Origin: Zhengitettix transpicula
Taxonomy: Eukaryota > Arthropoda > Insecta > Orthoptera > Tetrigidae
NCBI GenBank assembly: GCA_037074705.1
Contig: CM073596.1
Coordinates: forward strand, 58,928,001-58,992,000
Reading direction: 5' to 3'
Length of the DNA stretch: 64,000 bases
Positions 59,101 to 64,000 of this stretch are shown here, one piece after another. The notes below the pieces were generated by a model, which worked only from the letters and a program-made list of their open reading frames with translations, was not told the origin of the DNA and made no database searches. Position 1 is the first letter of the stretch. Each line of letters starts with the position of its first letter. The position numbers and the translations under genes are program-made.

Positions 59101-62100
59101 TTTTGTAAGCCGTATGAGAATGACAATCAAACATCAGCACTTGATGTAAATCTGAAGAATTACGCCATATTATTAGAAGTTCAATAATTGCTCATTACCA
59201 ACTCCTTATGATACCTTTTATTAATCAAACTACTTTATGAATAATAAAGATGTCCAATACAGACAAAAAAGCGGTAATATAAATACCACACTACGTTTTC
59301 TGGGATCCTTGTCCCCTTTCGTCAGGTGCTAAGAAGAGCCTGGAGAAACACAACTGCACTGATCAGTTGACAACACTCGAAAGCTCTTCTATTTCAACAA
59401 GTAGAAAACAATAAGGTGATGGTACCACACGTAGTTTCTGCAAACCTTGTTCCTTTCGTCAGGTGTAAAAATCTTACTTTCTGAACGAAAACCTCTAGGA
59501 TCTTCTTAGCACCGGACGAAAGGTACAAGGATCCTAGAAAACGTTGTGTGGTATTTATATTCCCTTCTTTGTCTGTATTGGCTATCTTTCTTATTCATTA
59601 TTTTCAATCAGACGTATTTTTTTTCAAATTCAAACTACTTTATGACAAACTGACGTTTACCTAAGAATAGACCACCCAAATCATTTTCCTGATCCAGAAT
59701 TGATCTTTGTATCCTTTTTTTTTATCAGGAAAGGGAAAAATTTGAAAAATTCGGAGATTATGTTAGCCTGAAGTTTTTACATCACACTCGTATGTGATGA
59801 ATTAATATAAATCTTGTAACTTTCTTTCGTAATTTTTGATTATGGTTACTGGGCTCGCAATACTCACGAGCGAAAGACACGTAGCCAATGGCCTCAGTGA
59901 AATAGTGCCTGTTGATGGTATCTGTGTCTGGGAGGTTCTTGATGACGACGTCTGCCGACTCTACGGGAGACATGCAGAAGATGGCCCAGAACAATGTCTT
60001 AAACGTCATGCCAGGACTAACAAAACTACCTGCTTGCGTAGTTTTCGATCCGGAAACCTTGTCTTCCTGTATCATGCCATCGTAGTACTGGTAAAGCCGG
60101 CACAGACCTGAAACGAGTATAAACCAGCTTAAGAAAGGACACCTTATTTTAGGAGAATCGACATTTGGTGAAACTACGTGTGCTTGAATATATTTAAAAC
60201 TATTTTAATTCATTTGATGGGGTTCCCATGGGGTGTACATTTTGAAATTCTGCAAGTAATAATCTGTTACTGCCCGTTAGTAGGGATCAGACGAACGACG
60301 TCGGTATGGTGTCGTAACGAAAATGAAGATATTTAGCAACGACTGACGTTTCGTCTATTTTCCCCAGCCCTTACTTGCTAATTTTTTTGTCGTTTTGCGT
60401 TCGTAATTAACCTGTATTTGTAATAATCTTAGAAATAATACAATGTCGTACTACAATTTATAAACATTGTGGTGTCTTAGGTACGATGTTTTGAACTCCC
60501 CGCCACAAAGTAGGTCCTGCTCAGTTCAATAAATCACGCATAAGTGAACGATATAAGCGAAACCGTCCCTCAGGATCGTTAAAAGTCTTAGTCCGGCAGT
60601 AGAGGAAAGCAGCGAAATTCAAATTTACCTACCTACAGTGAAGGAAGTGACGAGGAGGGCGAAGATGATGACGTACTTGGCGAAGTCGCGCGTCATCTTG
60701 CCGATGGCGACGAGCAACGGTCCGAGGTGGTAGTTGAGTTGGCAGAGGAACATGAGCCTTCCCACGGCCATGGTTGAGGCGATGGCCATCCAACCCTCGG
60801 CGACCAACGTGGGGTCCATGTAGTGCCAAAACTCTCGGGGCAACGTTCTCTGGTCGGTGGCGTACACGTCCATGAGCGCAGACAGCCAGAACACGAACGT
60901 CAACAGGAAGAACAGGTACATGATCAAGTCGTACCTGGCGACAAACAGAAGGCTGTGCGGTTGTGTCGCTCTTGGCTCTTGTGGGATTTTTTTTTAGCTT
61001 CTTGAAGAAACGTTGTGTGGTATTTATATCATCACTTCATTTTGTATTGTCATTTGGCTATTTTATCTTATTATTATTTTTAAAAGCAGGCGTATTATAA
61101 TTTCATTTTATCAATATTAAATTAAAATAATTTGTAATTTTTCTTCTAAAACTTTTTAATACATAGGTTGAATAATAAAGATAGCCAAAATACCACACAA
61201 CGTTTTCTGAGATCCTTGTTCCCTTTCGTCGGGTGCTAAGAAGAGGCTAGAGGTTTTCGTTATGAAAGTAATATTTTTACACCTGACGAAAGCAACAAGG
61301 TTTGCAGAAACGACGTGTGGTATTTATTTTATCACCTTTTTGTTTTCTACTTATTGAAGAAGAAGAAGAAGAGGTTTTCAGTGTTGTCAACTGACTCAGT
61401 GCAGTTGTGTCGCTCTAGTCTCTTCTTAACACCTGATGAAGGGGGACAAGGATCCCAGAAACGTTGTGTGGTATTTATATTACCCTCTTTTGTCTATTTG
61501 GCTATCTTTATTATTCATTATTTTCAATCAGACGTAAGTTTTTTCATTTTAAGGTTTACTTTACTTTATATTTATATTTGCTAGCCATTCATTGAAGCAG
61601 GTTGTACTTGTTTTTAAAAAATGGCGCCATGTTATATGTTCGATTTTATAACCGACCAAATAAGGGATTTTAATATTATACTTTTTTTTTTGTCTAGAAC
61701 TCGAGAATCGTTATTGATGTATTGGACATGGATGTACTGGACATCCAGCAACGTATTCCTACAAAAGGTACACACACTTTTTTTACTATTAAAAAATATT
61801 ACTATCGGTGAATCAACTCACCAGTTTGTTAACACTGACAGAAACCGGCGAGGTCCTTGAATTAGAAACAGTCTTGCTGAACTCCACATTAAGGACACTA
61901 CGAAAACCAGCAAAACTATCTCTAATCCTGCAACAGATGCCTCAATAAAAATCCATTTTTATGATTTAATATATTCTCTTATGCTGTACATTTTAGCACC
62001 AGCTAATGTTAAAAATTAATCTGTTATCTTTAGTTTTCTTGATATTATTATTGTTATTTAATCCCGGCTTAATCAATACTGACTATGAATGATTTTATAA

Positions 62101-63545
62101 AGTTTTGAAAAAGTGACCTTTTACCATTCATTTCTCTACTCTGCCTTTCTCTAGCAGTCCTAGAAAAAAAATGAGATGAGAATTAGGTGGTATTGACGCA
62201 ATCAATGTAATAGTGCTACTTACTTGGAATCGATTATTCGTTTTAAGTGAAACCAAAGGGTAATCGGGTTGATAATTTCACATAAAAGTTTTTCAGAAAT
62301 ACTTAGCGGTATTTAAGCTAACTACAGACAGCCTAATTAGTTTGATTATAGAATATAATGAATTTAACCCAATCAAACACTTAAGACCGTTGGTTTCGAC
62401 AGTGTATCAGAATGGATTTTAGAAGAGTTGGGGACAATAATAGGAGTGATTTTAATGCAGATTAAGAATTTAAAAAAAAATAAAAAATCAGAGGGCGTCG
62501 TTCTCCACGAAATTCTTCCCCCTAGAAACGATTTATTCCTTGCAACGTACATTGCAGTTCCTTGGAAATGAATAGTAATACTGCTTGTTCCATGTTGACG
62601 TCCTTGAGTGGAATATGTTACAAGTGTTAAAGAATCTGACTTTTCTTGGGATGACAATGAGTTTTACATCTACATCCGGTTATCATGACTGAATCTGTTT
62701 TATCATTACGTAAAATTCAGTGAATCAACCTGATTGCGGCGGGCCACGGAGCTGCTTAGTTTTGTCTGCATTCGAGACCATGAAGACGACAGTGATGAAG
62801 ACGACGTAGGAGGCGGCGCTGGAGATGAGTTTGTTGACGGGCAAGGACCAGTGCTCAACCATACGGCTTCGCGGCGCCACCATCACCATGCCCACCATGA
62901 GTGGTAGCATCACTATCCGAGGAACGATGCTGAGCACTTTGGAGAGGTCAGAGCGCGCGCGCCACTGAGGCCAGTTTCCGGTCCAAGCCGTGTCTAGAAC
63001 CTGCAAATGAACTGTGTAAATATAAAATTACGTATTCTACGAGTTCCTCAGGGACCCCTTGAGAAAATCGGAGAATTTCTAACGTGATACAACTGTTGTT
63101 AAAACCAACAGATTATAATATCACTATACCACAAAATGAAAATACTTAATGACTGTACGATAGTTTCTCCATTGGCGTGTATCGATACTGACAATCTCCT
63201 TAAGACCAGTCGTTGACGTGGAGTGATCTTCATTATATCGTGCTTGGAATAAATTTTCTCCCACTGTGACTTCTCCATATTTAATTTAATCATTGGAATT
63301 ACAGCGTTAGTTTTGTTGACATGAATTGAGCATGATTTTATCCCTGCTTCGTGCATGGTGTATGGTATGGTACTGATGCGACGCGTATTTATGGCGTACC
63401 TGCTGTGTGTTCGGGTGAGCGACGAACTCTTTCTGCACACAATCGATGGCCATCATGAGTCTCGGGAAGTGGACCCGTCCCGGTATGTCGTAACCTTCGC
63501 TGCGTTTCAGGATGGTCTCCACCTCGGAGGAACGGCGACAGCAAG
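56153..63545 (-). CDS. TRPC-type cation channel, 5' end outside the window
   Basis: Eight coding exons in transcription order: 63400-63545, 62730-63000, 61822-61927, 60633-60934, 59868-60107, 58708-58823, 57785-57943, 56153-56248 (stop TAG 56153-56155); 477 residues seen. The N-terminal ankyrin part lies beyond the window. Visible: pre-S1 linker (FPRLMMAIDCVQKEFVAHPN), S1 (SAASYVVFITVVFMVS), S2 (LEIVLLVFVVSLMW), S3 (YDLIMYLFFLLTFVFW), S4 (AEGWMAIASTMAVGRLMFLC), S5 (FAKYVIIFALLVTSFTVG), pore helix (TFKTLFWAIFCMS), S6 (VIVMLNMLIATISNTFQ), TRP box EWTFGR where the family has EWKFAR, TLPPPFNLLPTPSG, and LMSQLVQRYFRE. Phases agree throughout; the acceptor at 58823 gives an ungapped S6. The exon 62730-63000 ends in a weak donor, GTTGAT. 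It is TRPC family but too divergent for me to assign to TRP, TRPL or TRPgamma. Confidence 0.88.
57010..57440 (-). repeat. Family A repeat in a TRPC intron
   Basis: Subfamily 1 copy starting in GAGGCACCTCGGCCTGTTCT and ending CCTGTTGCCCTC plus eight A. It lies between the last two TRPC coding exons. Confidence 0.8.
59225..59640. mobile_element. Family C foldback element in a TRPC intron
   Basis: Left end ATAAATACCACACTACGTTT and TTTCGTCAGGTGCTAAGAAG recur inverted at the right (GAAAACGTTGTGTGGTATTT, CTTCTTAGCACC). The centre has further inverted pieces, so copies may be nested. No ORF. Confidence 0.65.
61005..61550. mobile_element. Family C foldback elements, one half and one complete copy
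   Basis: A half copy (about 61005-61090, AACGTTGTGTGGTATTTATA) precedes a complete palindromic copy (about 61165-61545) with ACCACACAACGTTTTCTGAG on the left and its inverse on the right. Both are in the TRPC intron between exons 61822-61927 and 60633-60934. Confidence 0.6.
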
Positions 63546-63599
63546 CTACAACAGCGAAAAAATATCTAATTACCGACCGGCCGCAGTTAGCGTCAAAAT

Positions 63600-64000
63600 T
63601 AAATTTTGTCACATTGTTTTCTTGATGAAAAATCTATCTCTAAAATAAGGTCAAAAATTTTAAATAACAACGCGAAGATCAAAATATATAAAACCCTTAT
63701 AAGAGCGGCTGTGACTTACGGATGCGAGACATGGACCATGACAAGTACGGACGAAAAGATGTTAGGTACTTTTGAGCGACGGATCTAAAAAGAATAATTA
63801 TGGTAGCTACAGGATTCTAATGAACCATGGGATGGACAATCTGATTAATCAAGCAAATATCTTAAAGGCACGTGAAGAGTTGACGAATTACATGGTTTGG
63901 ACATGTGTGATGAGGATGGGTGAGAACAGAACGACCTAAGAAAATTATGTTGTGGAAACCGGAGGGACAAAGAATAAGAGGAAGACCTCGGTTACGATGG
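63600..64000 (+). pseudogene. LINE ORF2 C-terminal fragment running off the window
   Basis: Reads NAKIKIYKTLIRAAVTYGCE, TWTMTSTDEKMLGTFERRI, then a stop and frame changes, and ends [13 protein letters not shown] at the window edge. This is the post-RT region of a LINE. It lies just upstream of the first visible TRPC exon, in plus orientation, so probably inside a TRPC intron. Family shared with 41800-42020. Confidence 0.85.

Noticed and set aside
1..64000. CRISPR array, operon, riboswitch or bacterial features
   Set aside because: No regularly spaced direct repeats with unique spacers; gene structure is clearly eukaryotic with spliceosomal introns.

Overview
This looks like nuclear DNA from an arthropod, most likely an insect with a large, repeat-rich genome. 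The genes are split into many short exons with GT-AG introns, the intergenic DNA is AT-rich and full of TA, GT and GA microsatellites, and SINE, LINE, Helitron-like, mariner-like and foldback repeats are everywhere. The proteins are ordinary animal housekeeping proteins. No species is named because nothing in the window is diagnostic.

Layout. Bases 1-22500 are a repeat-dominated region with no recognised complete gene. It holds a GC-rich, A-tailed repeat family (called family A here), two Helitron-like elements, decayed LINE pieces and two unrecognised exon-like open stretches (21674-21955 plus strand, 12543-12641 minus strand). Bases 22564-42115 are a compact gene block: DENR (plus) runs tail-to-tail into CRCP/RPC9 (minus), and CRCP is head-to-head with an Atg1/ULK kinase gene (plus). 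I assembled all three completely, with matching splice phases: 183, 123 and about 791 residues. Bases 42116-45773 hold a decayed SINE copy, a nearly perfect 90-bp-arm hairpin containing an exon-like segment, and a MITE just upstream of a single-exon DNLZ/Hep1 gene (45774-46277, plus). The minus-strand CCT1 (TCP-1 alpha) gene follows at 48134-52633, with 13 coding exons and 556 residues. From 56153 to the right edge is the 3' part of a minus-strand TRPC-type cation channel gene. Eight coding exons were assembled, three of them too short or too masked to show as obvious ORFs; its 5' exons lie beyond the window.

Functionally the genes are not a pathway. DENR (translation re-initiation), CRCP (RNA polymerase III), Atg1 (autophagy initiation), DNLZ (mitochondrial Hsp70 escort) and CCT1 (cytosolic chaperonin) are a cluster of housekeeping genes, and the TRPC channel is a separate membrane gene. 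The least explained sequences are the 44.7-44.95 kb hairpin, family A with its 565-bp inverted pair, and the exon-like orphans. Splice sites were assigned by eye from conserved protein alignment remembered from the families and from phase agreement; no search was run.
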